A program made the translations under genes and the position numbers. Under the pieces are notes generated by a model. The model did not search any database and was not told the origin of the DNA. It saw nothing but the letters and a program-made list of their open reading frames with translations. A stretch of DNA of 53,520 nucleotides from Clostridia bacterium (GTDB lineage Bacteria > Bacillota > Clostridia > Oscillospirales > SIG627): NCBI GenBank assembly GCA_017467865.1, contig JAFUKG010000032.1, positions 1 through 53,520 on the forward strand. The letters run 5' to 3'. This document shows positions 24,443 to 31,703 of this stretch, in pieces (positions within the stretch are counted from its first letter, which is position 1; each line of letters begins with the position of its first letter).

Positions 24443-24919
24443 CTAAATCTCGCCCGAAAGCTTATCTTTGAGCTTATCCCGTCCTCGGGAAAGTCTCATT
24501 TTTACAGCAGATACTGAAATCCTCAGCATTCTGGCTGTTTCTTCAACAGAATATCCTTCAAAGTAATGGAGTATGATGGGCGTTTTGTAAATATCCTCGA
24601 GAGTGAGTATTTCTCTCATAGTGTCAGACGTACCTGCCTCGGCGAAAACCTCCATAGCTTCTTCGAGAGGAGCGTGGCTTCTGAGCTTCCGCCGTCTCAT
24701 CAGGTCGTGACAGTGATTGACGGTCACTCTGATGAACCATGCCTTTTCGTGCTCTTCAGAGAAGAAAGCAAAGCTTCCGTTCATGTACTTTATAAAAACG
24801 TCGTGGACTGCATCCTCGGCATCCTCTTTATTCAAAAGGTGGGAGAGCGCAATTCTGTACATCGTGTCAGAATATTTATCATACACCGCATTTATCTCAT
24901 CGTGAGAAGAACGGCTCAT
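24443..24919 (-). CDS. ECF-type RNA polymerase sigma factor
   Basis: The 158-aa product has sigma region 2 (DKYSDTMYRIALSHLLNKED, then AEDAVHDVFIKYM and WFIRVTVNHCHDLMRRRK) and region 4 (TPIILHYFEGYSVEETARML, RISVSAVKMRLSRGRDKL). Length is typical of ECF factors. ATG 24919 follows TTAGGAGGTACAA. It heads a three-gene operon with the membrane protein and lipoprotein, and a candidate ECF-type promoter lies just upstream, so autoregulation is likely. Confidence 0.93.
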   Translation of the reverse strand: MSRSSHDEINAVYDKYSDTMYRIALSHLLNKEDAEDAVHDVFIKYMNGSFAFFSEEHEKAWFIRVTVNHCHDLMRRRKLRSHAPLEEAMEVFAEAGTSDTMREILTLEDIYKTPIILHYFEGYSVEETARMLRISVSAVKMRLSRGRDKLKDKLSGEI

Positions 24920-24938
24920 TTGTACCTCCTAACCTTAA

Positions 24939-24965
24939 CACGTATTAGGGAGTGAAAAGGTCACA
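24939..24965 (-). promoter_or_regulatory. Candidate ECF-type autoregulated promoter
   Basis: Minus strand: TGTGAC (24960-24965), 17-bp spacer, CGTG (24939-24942). This resembles ECF promoters with a -35 near TGAAC/TGTAAC and a -10 CGT core. Confidence 0.45.
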
Positions 24966-24999
24966 AATTTTTTCGTATTTTTTCACCATACTTTGTTAC

Positions 25000-25108
25000 G
25001 ACTCACTACGGTGTCGCACATTGCTCCACCTTCGTTCACTGTATGGCTTGAATTTTCTCAGGCTACGCTAATCCGCTCCGCACGAGAAAATCCCCCGCAC
25101 GTGACTGC
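25000..25108. repeat. Type B structured repeat, copy 2
   Basis: Aligned with 23137-23243. The stem here is ATTTTCTC (25052-25059)/GAGAAAAT (25084-25091): both arms differ from copy 1 but remain complementary, while the enclosed CGCTAATCCGCT loop is conserved. The rest of the 334-nt gap is AT-rich and holds the copA promoter. Confidence 0.75.
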
Positions 25109-25190
25109 AAAAAAATATTTCAAAATTGAAATTTACTAAAGCTTATTTTACCATATATCTGCGGTTTTGGCAATATAAGTTTTTTATTAC

Positions 25191-25219
25191 TTGAAAAATA
25201 GCCCGTTTCGTGCTATTAT
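25191..25219 (+). promoter_or_regulatory. copA promoter
   Basis: TTGAAA (25191-25196), 17-bp spacer, TATTAT (25214-25219). I found no clear CopY or CsoR operator. Confidence 0.65.
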
Positions 25220-25253
25220 AGGGTATGAAATTATTTTTGAAAGGAAGGGAATA

Positions 25254-27488
25254 ATGCAAAAAAAATTTAACGTTGAGGGTATGAGCTGCTCCGCTTGCTC
25301 GGCAAGCGTTGAGAGAGCCGTCGGGAAAATCGAGGGTGTGAACAGTGCATCTGTCGATTTACTTTCAAAAACACTTATCTGTGACTTTGATGAAAAGAAG
25401 GTCACAGCAGACACGGTTATAAATGCAGTTTCAAAGGCAGGATTTTCTGCAACTCTTAAAGAAGAGAAAAAAGCAGAGACAAAAAAAGAAGAAACAAAAG
25501 AGGATTATACACCTGTCAAGACAAGACTTATAGTATCCTTTATTTTCCTTTTTATTCTCATGTACGTTTCTATGGGACATATGCTATCACTACCCGAGCC
25601 CCCATTTTTCAAGGGACGTGAGAATGCCCTGACATTTGCTTTCACTCAGCTTCTTCTCACTCTCCCTGTTATCTACGTGAACAGAAAGTTTTTCTTTACG
25701 GGCATTAAAGCATTGAAAAACGGCGCTCCCAATATGGATACCCTTGTGGCAATAGGGTCGCTGGCAGGTGCGGTTTACGGCGTTTTCGCCATATATATGA
25801 TAGGCTACGGACAAGGTCACGGTCAATGGGAGATAGTGGATACCTACCGTCACAATCTCTATTTTGAGTCATCAGCTATGATACTCACCCTTGTAACCTT
25901 GGGAAAATTCTTCGAGTCACGCTCCAAGGACAGAACGGGGGATGCTCTTAGAGGGCTTGAGTCCCTTTCTCCCGAAAAGGCTTTGGTGGAGCGCGGCGGA
26001 ACAGTAGTTGAAATTTTAACCTCCGAAATACAAGTAGGGGATACAGTTATCGTTCGCCCCGGCTCACGTGTACCCATCGACGGCGTTATCACCGACGGCG
26101 GTGCTTCCTTTGATACGTCGGCATTAACAGGTGAGAGTGTACCCGTCTTTAAGAGCGTTGGAGACGAAATAGCGTCGGCATCTCTCAGCCTTGACGGTGA
26201 AATTAAAATAAAAGCTACGGGTGTTGGCAAGGATACAACGCTGTCGAAAATCATCGAGCTTGTGGAAGGTGCAGGAGCAAGTAAAGCCCCTATCGCAAGA
26301 CTTGCCGATAAGATAAGCCGTGTGTTTGTTCCCACCGTTATGACGATAGCTCTTGTAACCTTTGGAGTGTGGATGCTGCTTGGCGAGGGCTTTGAATTTT
26401 CATTGTCAAGAGCGCTGTCGGTTCTTGTTATTTCCTGCCCCTGCGCGCTCGGACTTGCTACCCCCGTTGCCATAACGGTATCGGTAGGAAGGCTTGCCCG
26501 TGAGGGAATTCTTGTAAAATCCGCTTCCTTTGCAGAAAGTCTCGCTGAGGTGAAAATAGCAATTTTCGATAAGACGGGAACTGTAACTGAGGGTAAAATG
26601 TCGGTGTCTGATGTGAGCGTAAAGGAGTCGGAAAAGGAATTTTTCCTCTCTCTTGTAAAGACTCTTGAAGAAAAGAGCGACCATCCCCTTGCCCTTGCTA
26701 TGACCGAGTATACCTCAGAGAGCACGTCCCTTGAAATCACCGATTTCAAGGCAGTTGCAGGTAAAGGCGTTGAGGGTAAAATAGATGGCAAAGAGGCTTT
26801 GGGCGGAAATTTACGCTTTATGAAGGAAAAGAATATAGATATATCCTCTCTTGAAAAAATTGCCGAAGGCTATGCCGAGGAGGGCAAGACTGCAACCTAC
26901 TTCGCCCTTGACGGTAAGGCGCTTGGCGTTGTGGCTATCAGCGACACAGTGAAGGCTGATGCGAAAAGCACAATTGAAGAGCTTAAAAGGCTTGGCATAA
27001 AGACCGTTCTTCTCACAGGAGACAATTCTTATACTGCTAAGGCGGTAGGGAGTATCGCAGGCTTTGATGAGGTTATCTCCGACGTATTGCCTCAGGATAA
27101 ACAGAGAGTGGTGAAAGAGTATCGGGAGCGGGGCAGAACTCTTATGGTAGGAGACGGAATAAACGACTCTCCCGCCCTTGCCACAGCCGACGTAGGTATG
27201 GCTATCGGCACGGGTACTGATATCGCCATTGACGCTTCGGATATAATTCTCATGTCAGGGGGACTTCACGGAGTACTTCGCTGTGTGACCTATGCTAAGG
27301 CTACCGTCAGAAATATAAAACAAAATCTGTTCTGGGCATTTTTCTATAATGCCCTCGGTATTCCCCTTGCGGCAGGCGTTTTGTTCTATCCGCTTGGAAT
27401 AGTGCTGAACCCTATGATAGGGGCGGCGGCAATGAGCTTTTCATCCGTTTTTGTTGTAACTAATGCACTAAGACTTTATAAAAAATAA
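25254..27488 (+). CDS. copA: Copper-exporting P1B-type ATPase
   Basis: The 744-aa product has one N-terminal HMA domain (GMSCSACSASVERAV, residues 9-23), the membrane metal site CPC (residues 395-397) in SCPCALGLATPVA, the phosphorylated D439KTGT motif, the HP motif DHPLALAM and the hinge VGDGINDSPAL. These mark it as a Cu(I) exporter. ATG 25254 follows AAGGAAGGGA; the longer in-frame start at 25191 overlaps the promoter. A small HMA chaperone gene follows 116 nt downstream past a terminator and a repeat. Confidence 0.95.
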   Translation: MQKKFNVEGMSCSACSASVERAVGKIEGVNSASVDLLSKTLICDFDEKKVTADTVINAVSKAGFSATLKEEKKAETKKEETKEDYTPVKTRLIVSFIFLFILMYVSMGHMLSLPEPPFFKGRENALTFAFTQLLLTLPVIYVNRKFFFTGIKALKNGAPNMDTLVAIGSLAGAVYGVFAIYMIGYGQGHGQWEIVDTYRHNLYFESSAMILTLVTLGKFFESRSKDRTGDALRGLESLSPEKALVERGGTVVEILTSEIQVGDTVIVRPGSRVPIDGVITDGGASFDTSALTGESVPVFKSVGDEIASASLSLDGEIKIKATGVGKDTTLSKIIELVEGAGASKAPIARLADKISRVFVPTVMTIALVTFGVWMLLGEGFEFSLSRALSVLVISCPCALGLATPVAITVSVGRLAREGILVKSASFAESLAEVKIAIFDKTGTVTEGKMSVSDVSVKESEKEFFLSLVKTLEEKSDHPLALAMTEYTSESTSLEITDFKAVAGKGVEGKIDGKEALGGNLRFMKEKNIDISSLEKIAEGYAEEGKTATYFALDGKALGVVAISDTVKADAKSTIEELKRLGIKTVLLTGDNSYTAKAVGSIAGFDEVISDVLPQDKQRVVKEYRERGRTLMVGDGINDSPALATADVGMAIGTGTDIAIDASDIILMSGGLHGVLRCVTYAKATVRNIKQNLFWAFFYNALGIPLAAGVLFYPLGIVLNPMIGAAAMSFSSVFVVTNALRLYKK

Positions 27489-27509
27489 TTTTAGGAAAAT
27501 TATTTTTTT
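27482..27509 (+). terminator. Terminator after copA
   Basis: AAAATAATTTT pairs with AAAATTATTTT (loop AGG), followed by T's; the stop codon lies in the 5' arm. Confidence 0.75.
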
Positions 27510-27510
27510 A

Positions 27511-27570
27511 TGCAGAATGATGAATGATGAATGATGAATTAAGGACAATTTCGGTTTTACCGAAATTTAC
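27511..27570. repeat. Type A repeat, left half, between copA and the chaperone gene
   Basis: TGCAGAATGATGAATGATGAAT words and one AATTTCGG/CCGAAATT hairpin. Confidence 0.65.
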
Positions 27571-27604
27571 GATTTTATTATATTAAAATAAAAGGAGAAG
27601 AATT

Positions 27605-27796
27605 ATGGAAAAAATTATTAAAATCGAAGGAATGAGCTGTCAGCATTGCTCTGCCCGTGTTACAAAGGCTCTTGAAGCCCTTGGACTTAAATGTGAGATT
27701 GACCTTGCAAAGGGTGAAGCGAAGGTGACGGGAGAGAGCATCGACGACAAGACAGTAAAGGATGCTATCGAGGACTTAGGATTTATAGTTAAGTAA
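27605..27796 (+). CDS. copZ: Copper chaperone, HMA domain protein
   Basis: The 63-aa product is a single heavy-metal-associated domain with IEGMSCQHCSARVTKALEAL, i.e. the CxxC metal site. CopZ-type chaperones deliver Cu(I) to CopA. It lies downstream of copA with AAAGGAGAAG as ribosome binding site. It may be read through from copA or have its own promoter in the AT-rich 27570-27595 stretch. Confidence 0.9.
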   Translation: MEKIIKIEGMSCQHCSARVTKALEALGLKCEIDLAKGEAKVTGESIDDKTVKDAIEDLGFIVK

Positions 27797-27797
27797 C

Positions 27798-27838
27798 AAA
27801 AAATAATCTGTAAAACTTAGTTTTACAGATTATTTTTT
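27798..27838 (+). terminator. Terminator after the copper chaperone gene
   Basis: A long perfect stem (19 bp) with a 3-nt loop, rich in A on the 5' side and T on the 3' side. Confidence 0.88.
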
Positions 27839-27840
27839 TC

Positions 27841-27928
27841 TAATGAAAAATGAATATTGAATGATTGTGGATAATTTCGGCAACGCCGAAATTTACAATA
27901 CTTGTTACATATTCACTATTACTGATTA
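27841..27928. repeat. Degenerate type A repeat
   Basis: Weak flanks (GAAAAATGAATATTGAATG, TATTCACTATTAC) around an AATTTCGGC/GCCGAAATT hairpin. Confidence 0.5.
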
Positions 27929-27931
27929 CCT

Positions 27932-27961
27932 AAAAAAGAGCCTTTTAAAAGGCTCTTTTTT
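27932..27961. terminator. Bidirectional terminator palindrome
   Basis: A perfect 15+15-bp palindrome, AAAAAAGAGCCTTTT and its complement, serving the minus-strand zinc-ribbon gene. Confidence 0.85.
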
Positions 27962-27964
27962 ATC

Positions 27965-28639
27965 TTAGTATGCGTAGTATTTAAGCATTGAGAAGATAGT
28001 GGGGATGTACCACTTGTTACCGATTTTAACGATAACCATTTCCTGCTCGTCTGTGTCCTCGTCATCCTTGCCCTTGATAGTAGCTTCAATTTCTACTTCA
28101 AAAGCCTTCTTTACGCTCTTCTTAGCGATGCCGTAGGTTTCCTTCAGCTCATCCTTAAGGTCGTCAAGGTCATCCTCGTCCATCTTTTCCTTTTCGATAA
28201 CCTTATACTTAACCTTTATGTTCTTGCCATACTCATCTTCAAGCATTTCAAGCTGTGCTTCAAATTCTTCTTCGATGGAGTCCTTGAGGTCCTTCATCTT
28301 AACGTCGTATTCTTCTTCAAGCTCTTCCCAGAAATCTTCGGGAGCGATGTCTTCAAGCTTGTCTACTTCGCCCTTAACAGAGAAGTCAAAGAAGTTGTCA
28401 ATAGCCTTCTTGTATCCGCCGCCGAAAATGCTGGAGAGAAGAGCAATAACAACGATTACTGCAACAACAGCACCTGCAAGAATAACAACGTTCTTCTTGT
28501 TGAGGGACTTAGCTTTGTTTACAATTTCGTTTACCTTAGGATTAGCTGCAGCGGGAGCAGCAGGATTTTTAGCCCCACAGTACGCACAGTTAGATGCGTT
28601 TTCTTCAAAGGGCTTACCGCACTTAGGACAAAATGCCAT
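27965..28639 (-). CDS. Zinc-ribbon single-pass membrane protein, unknown function
   Basis: The 224-aa product has an N-terminal zinc ribbon (CPKCGKPF and CAYCGAK, residues 4-23), a linker, one membrane helix (about 48-70) and a strongly charged extracellular domain with DFF, EELEEEYDVKMKDLKDSIEE coiled-coil-like stretch and a C-terminal KIGNKWYIPTIF strand, as seen in extracellular DUF4878-like folds. Topology would be ribbon inside, domain outside. No partner is evident, but the neighbouring 1006-aa protein has the same N-terminal plan. It has its own promoter. Confidence 0.75.
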   Translation of the reverse strand: MAFCPKCGKPFEENASNCAYCGAKNPAAPAAANPKVNEIVNKAKSLNKKNVVILAGAVVAVIVVIALLSSIFGGGYKKAIDNFFDFSVKGEVDKLEDIAPEDFWEELEEEYDVKMKDLKDSIEEEFEAQLEMLEDEYGKNIKVKYKVIEKEKMDEDDLDDLKDELKETYGIAKKSVKKAFEVEIEATIKGKDDEDTDEQEMVIVKIGNKWYIPTIFSMLKYYAY

Positions 28640-28679
28640 ATGGATTACCTCCTAAAAAATATTAATTTTCTGTGACTTA

Positions 28680-28708
28680 ATTGTACCATTTTATCATTCT
28701 CTTGTCAA
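28680..28708 (-). promoter_or_regulatory. Promoter of the zinc-ribbon gene
   Basis: Minus strand: TTGACA (28703-28708), 17-bp spacer, TACAAT (28680-28685). Confidence 0.75.
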
Positions 28709-28715
28709 CATATTT

Positions 28716-29837
28716 TTATCTTTTGCGACAGTAAAAATATTCCGCCGAAAAAGCAACTGCCGTTGTCAAGGCAAAATAAATAAGGGAATAAAGGAATTCT
28801 CGGTAATCGGTCAAGGAATATAAATAATGATATGTTGGGAAAAGGGATTGTATGACAGGGAATGCCCTCACGTTCAGGAATATGGGGGAGAGCACCGCCG
28901 ATGCCGTCAAGGTTATGGGTAAGGTTACGCACAGCGCTTTTTTGGAAGGGCAGAGGGTAAGAAGGGCAACCGAAAGGGAGGCTGAGGTGAGAAGGAGAAC
29001 GAGAAGGGAGAAAAGCTCTTTTAAAAATCCCGTAAAGGTTCCCGACAGCAACACCGACAGGAAGAAAACAGCACCCGTCGGAATAAGAGCCGACATAGTT
29101 GCCTCAAAGTAAATGGCGACGCGCTTTAAGGGCTTGAATTGAAGAAAGAGCCCCCTTTCCCCATCTTCCTTTAAGAAGAGTGCCGAGGAAAGAGCCGAGA
29201 GCAGAACCATAAGGGATAAAATTCCTCTCAGAGCGGTTAAGATAAAACTTGGTTCTTCGCTTCTTTCATTTCCGCTATTGTCAACCATTCTTATTTCAAC
29301 GATTTCCGAGCTCATACCCTTATAGCCGTAGTATTCTTTAAGCTCCTTGTGTGAAAGCTTGTCTCCGCCTTCAATCTCACTTTTCATATAATCCTCAAAG
29401 AGAGTAAATGACAGGTGAGGATAGATGAAGCAGAAGAGCTTTTCGAGAGCCATATCCTGCATTTCGTTTTCCTCTCGGTTTAAAACGGTTATGACACAGT
29501 CACGTTTTTTATTGTAGTATTCGTCAAGTGCTTCTTCAAATTCCCCGTCAAATATCCAAAGGGAGTCGATTGCAGCATCTTCAAGGGCTTTTTCACCTAA
29601 GCCCTTGCTTTCGTACCTTGTGAAGTGAATTACACCATCGTCCTCTTCAATCTTTGAAAAAACCTGACAAAGCGTCCCATCGGGTGTACCCGACGCAGTA
29701 TAGCCTATTTTTAACGCACTGTCATCAGCATTTATGACCTCTTTCATAAAGAAAGTAAAAAGAGGCATAAGCAAGAGAATGAAGATAAAGGAGAGGTGCT
29801 TGAAATTTCTCTTAAAGAAAAGGAAGAGGAGCTTCAT
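28716..29837 (-). CDS. ABC-2 type transporter permease, second subunit
   Basis: The 373-aa product has an N-terminal membrane helix (about 15-32), a large external domain (about 35-200) and a cluster of five to six helices toward the C-terminus, the usual ABC2_membrane_3 layout of export permeases. I chose the start at 29837, which overlaps the previous gene's stop by four bases (ATGA) and follows GAGGTGGGG; the longer reading frame to 29903 is unlikely. It works with the permease and ATPase encoded upstream. Substrate unknown. Confidence 0.8.
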   Translation of the reverse strand: MKLLFLFFKRNFKHLSFIFILLLMPLFTFFMKEVINADDSALKIGYTASGTPDGTLCQVFSKIEEDDGVIHFTRYESKGLGEKALEDAAIDSLWIFDGEFEEALDEYYNKKRDCVITVLNREENEMQDMALEKLFCFIYPHLSFTLFEDYMKSEIEGGDKLSHKELKEYYGYKGMSSEIVEIRMVDNSGNERSEEPSFILTALRGILSLMVLLSALSSALFLKEDGERGLFLQFKPLKRVAIYFEATMSALIPTGAVFFLSVLLSGTFTGFLKELFSLLVLLLTSASLSVALLTLCPSKKALCVTLPITLTASAVLSPIFLNVRAFPVIQSLFPTYHYLYSLTDYREFLYSLIYFALTTAVAFSAEYFYCRKR

Positions 29838-30997
29838 ATTCCCCACCTCACAATTCTTATTTTTCTGATAATGACCGAAAGAGCCGTAAGGATGACACAC
29901 CATAAAAGAAGAAGCGTCACGTCATAAAAGCCCGCACCTCCCGACAGAAGAGAGCGACCCAGTGAAAAGGCAGAGCCTACGGGAAGGACTCCCGCCATAT
30001 CCCTTAAAAGGCGGGGGAAAAGGAAGGAAGGGTAGAAGCATCCCGAAATAAATGCGAAGGTGAGGGACGCGAAGAACTGAAAAAGTGTTCCGCTCACAAG
30101 GGCGTCTGACGTCTCGTATATCATAAACTGTAACGCTGTGAGAGTGAATATGACGGGTATAAGCTTTAAAGCGTAAATGAAGAGCGATGCGTCAAGGACA
30201 AAGGACACAACGAAAAGAAGAGAGAAAACAATAGCGTATATAACCGAAAAGAAGGCAAAAAGCTCACATAAAACCTGCTTTAGCGGTGAGATACCCCGTG
30301 ACTTCAGAAGGACGGGGAGCCCTGCGTGGCTTTTTATCATGAAAGGGGAGGCAGAGGCTCCAAGAAGAAGGGCGAAAACTATAATTATACTGACGAAATA
30401 GTATTCTACGGTGGATACGCTGTCAGCTATCCCCACAGTCTTTACGTCAAAAAGATTTTTCCTTTGAAGAATGGCGGAAACGTATTTGAAGGACATTTCC
30501 TCACTCTTTTCACCGAGCTGTGACTTCATGGCGTTATCCTTGAGATACTGTCTCATTCCATATACTGCGTTCTGGCTTTCGTTGAGCAGAACCGCCACCG
30601 ACGAAACCGTCTCCTTTGTAATAACGTGGTAGAGGGATGATGGCTTTTTCAGCGCAATGTAGGTAAAAGGAATATTTTTACCCTTCATGGCAGAGGAAAC
30701 GAAGCCCTCGGGAATTTCGGCATATCCTTGAATATCCCCCGACTTGAGAAGGCTTTCCGCTTCATCCCGTGACAAGGGTGTTATCTCAAAGGATTCATTT
30801 TCCGAAAGGAGAGTCAGGGCGATATCTATGTAGGTATCCTCGGTATTTCCCACAACGCCTATTCTCTTCACCTCTTTGTCTCGTGAGAGGTAGGTGAAAA
30901 GAAGAAGGGACGCGGCTGACAGAAGGATAAGAGTTATAACTATAAGCGGCACAGAGGCTTTTGACGCTCTTTTAAGGCAAAGCTTAAGATAGCTCAT
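29834..30997 (-). CDS. ABC-2 type transporter permease, first subunit
   Basis: The 387-aa product has the same plan: one N-terminal helix (VPLIVITLILLSAASLLLF, about 15-34), an external domain (about 40-195) and C-terminal membrane helices. Start and stop both overlap neighbouring genes by four bases, so ATPase, permease 1 and permease 2 are coupled. Half-size paralogous permeases suggest a heterodimeric exporter, for example of a peptide, lipid or drug. Confidence 0.82.
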   Translation of the reverse strand: MSYLKLCLKRASKASVPLIVITLILLSAASLLLFTYLSRDKEVKRIGVVGNTEDTYIDIALTLLSENESFEITPLSRDEAESLLKSGDIQGYAEIPEGFVSSAMKGKNIPFTYIALKKPSSLYHVITKETVSSVAVLLNESQNAVYGMRQYLKDNAMKSQLGEKSEEMSFKYVSAILQRKNLFDVKTVGIADSVSTVEYYFVSIIIVFALLLGASASPFMIKSHAGLPVLLKSRGISPLKQVLCELFAFFSVIYAIVFSLLFVVSFVLDASLFIYALKLIPVIFTLTALQFMIYETSDALVSGTLFQFFASLTFAFISGCFYPSFLFPRLLRDMAGVLPVGSAFSLGRSLLSGGAGFYDVTLLLLWCVILTALSVIIRKIRIVRWGI

Positions 30998-31659
30998 CTG
31001 AACATCTCCTTAAAACTGCTTCTGTCATAGGAAAACTCCTCGGCTTTTCCATCTTTTAAAAGATAGGTCTTGTCGCATATTTCAAATTCAAGGCTATCGT
31101 GAGTTGCCAAAAGCACGGTTCCTCCTTTTTCCTTGAAAAGAGTCAGGTATTCGGCGATTTTCTCCTTGCCCTCAATATCGAGGGATGCAGAGGGCTCATC
31201 GAGAATGAGAAGCCTTGGGTCGTGGGCTACGGCACAGCAGATAGAAAGCCTTTTCTTCATACCGCCCGACATTTTACGCACCTCGGTTTTGAGAAAATCT
31301 CCCACGCCAAGCATCCTCAAAACGCCTTCGTCGAGGGAGAGCTCAAGGGCGTCTTTCGTGTACCACAGACTCAAATTATCCTTTGCCGAAAGCTCTTCCA
31401 TCAAAGGGGGTGTCTGAGGAACAAAGCCCAGAAGCTCCCGTCTCTTTTTTTTAGAAGAAAAGAGACTTTCCCCGCCGTATAGGAAGTCCCCCTCTTCTTT
31501 TCTCGCTATCCCCGAAAGGACAGAAAAAAGAGTGGATTTTCCGCTTCCGTTTTTTCCTATTATGCCTACACAGCTACCGCTTTCGGCGGTGATATTCACA
31601 CCTGTGAGTACTCTTTTTTTGCCATAGCTTTTTGTAACGTTGATAATTTCTGTTTTCAT
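30994..31659 (-). CDS. ABC transporter ATP-binding protein
   Basis: The 221-aa product carries Walker A GKNGSGKST, Q-loop GFVPQTPPL, signature KMSGGMKKRLS and Walker B RLLILDEPSASLD, followed by the H-loop LLATHDS. I used ATG 31659; an in-frame GTG at 31677 lies in a hairpin and is less likely, though neither has a strong ribosome binding site. It energises the two ABC-2 permeases encoded immediately downstream. Confidence 0.9.
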   Translation of the reverse strand: MKTEIINVTKSYGKKRVLTGVNITAESGSCVGIIGKNGSGKSTLFSVLSGIARKEEGDFLYGGESLFSSKKKRRELLGFVPQTPPLMEELSAKDNLSLWYTKDALELSLDEGVLRMLGVGDFLKTEVRKMSGGMKKRLSICCAVAHDPRLLILDEPSASLDIEGKEKIAEYLTLFKEKGGTVLLATHDSLEFEICDKTYLLKDGKAEEFSYDRSSFKEMFR

Positions 31660-31671
31660 AATTTCAATAAG

Positions 31672-31694
31672 GGGCACCGATATTTGTCGGTGCC
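31672..31694 (-). promoter_or_regulatory. Hairpin between the SBP-fusion gene and the ABC operon
   Basis: GGCACCGA pairs with TCGGTGCC. No U-run follows on the minus strand; it may be a leaky terminator or translation control site for the ATPase gene. Confidence 0.5.
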
Positions 31695-31703
31695 CTCCTT
31701 TTA

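Noticed and set aside
24966..25253. CopY or CsoR operator upstream of copA
   Set aside because: I looked for TACANNTGTA-like and GC-rich CsoR palindromes and saw none; the region holds the type B repeat and a plain promoter.
25859..26791. Long antisense frame opposite copA
   Set aside because: It mirrors a clear P-type ATPase with all motifs; Ser/Thr-rich low-complexity translation is typical of a shadow frame.
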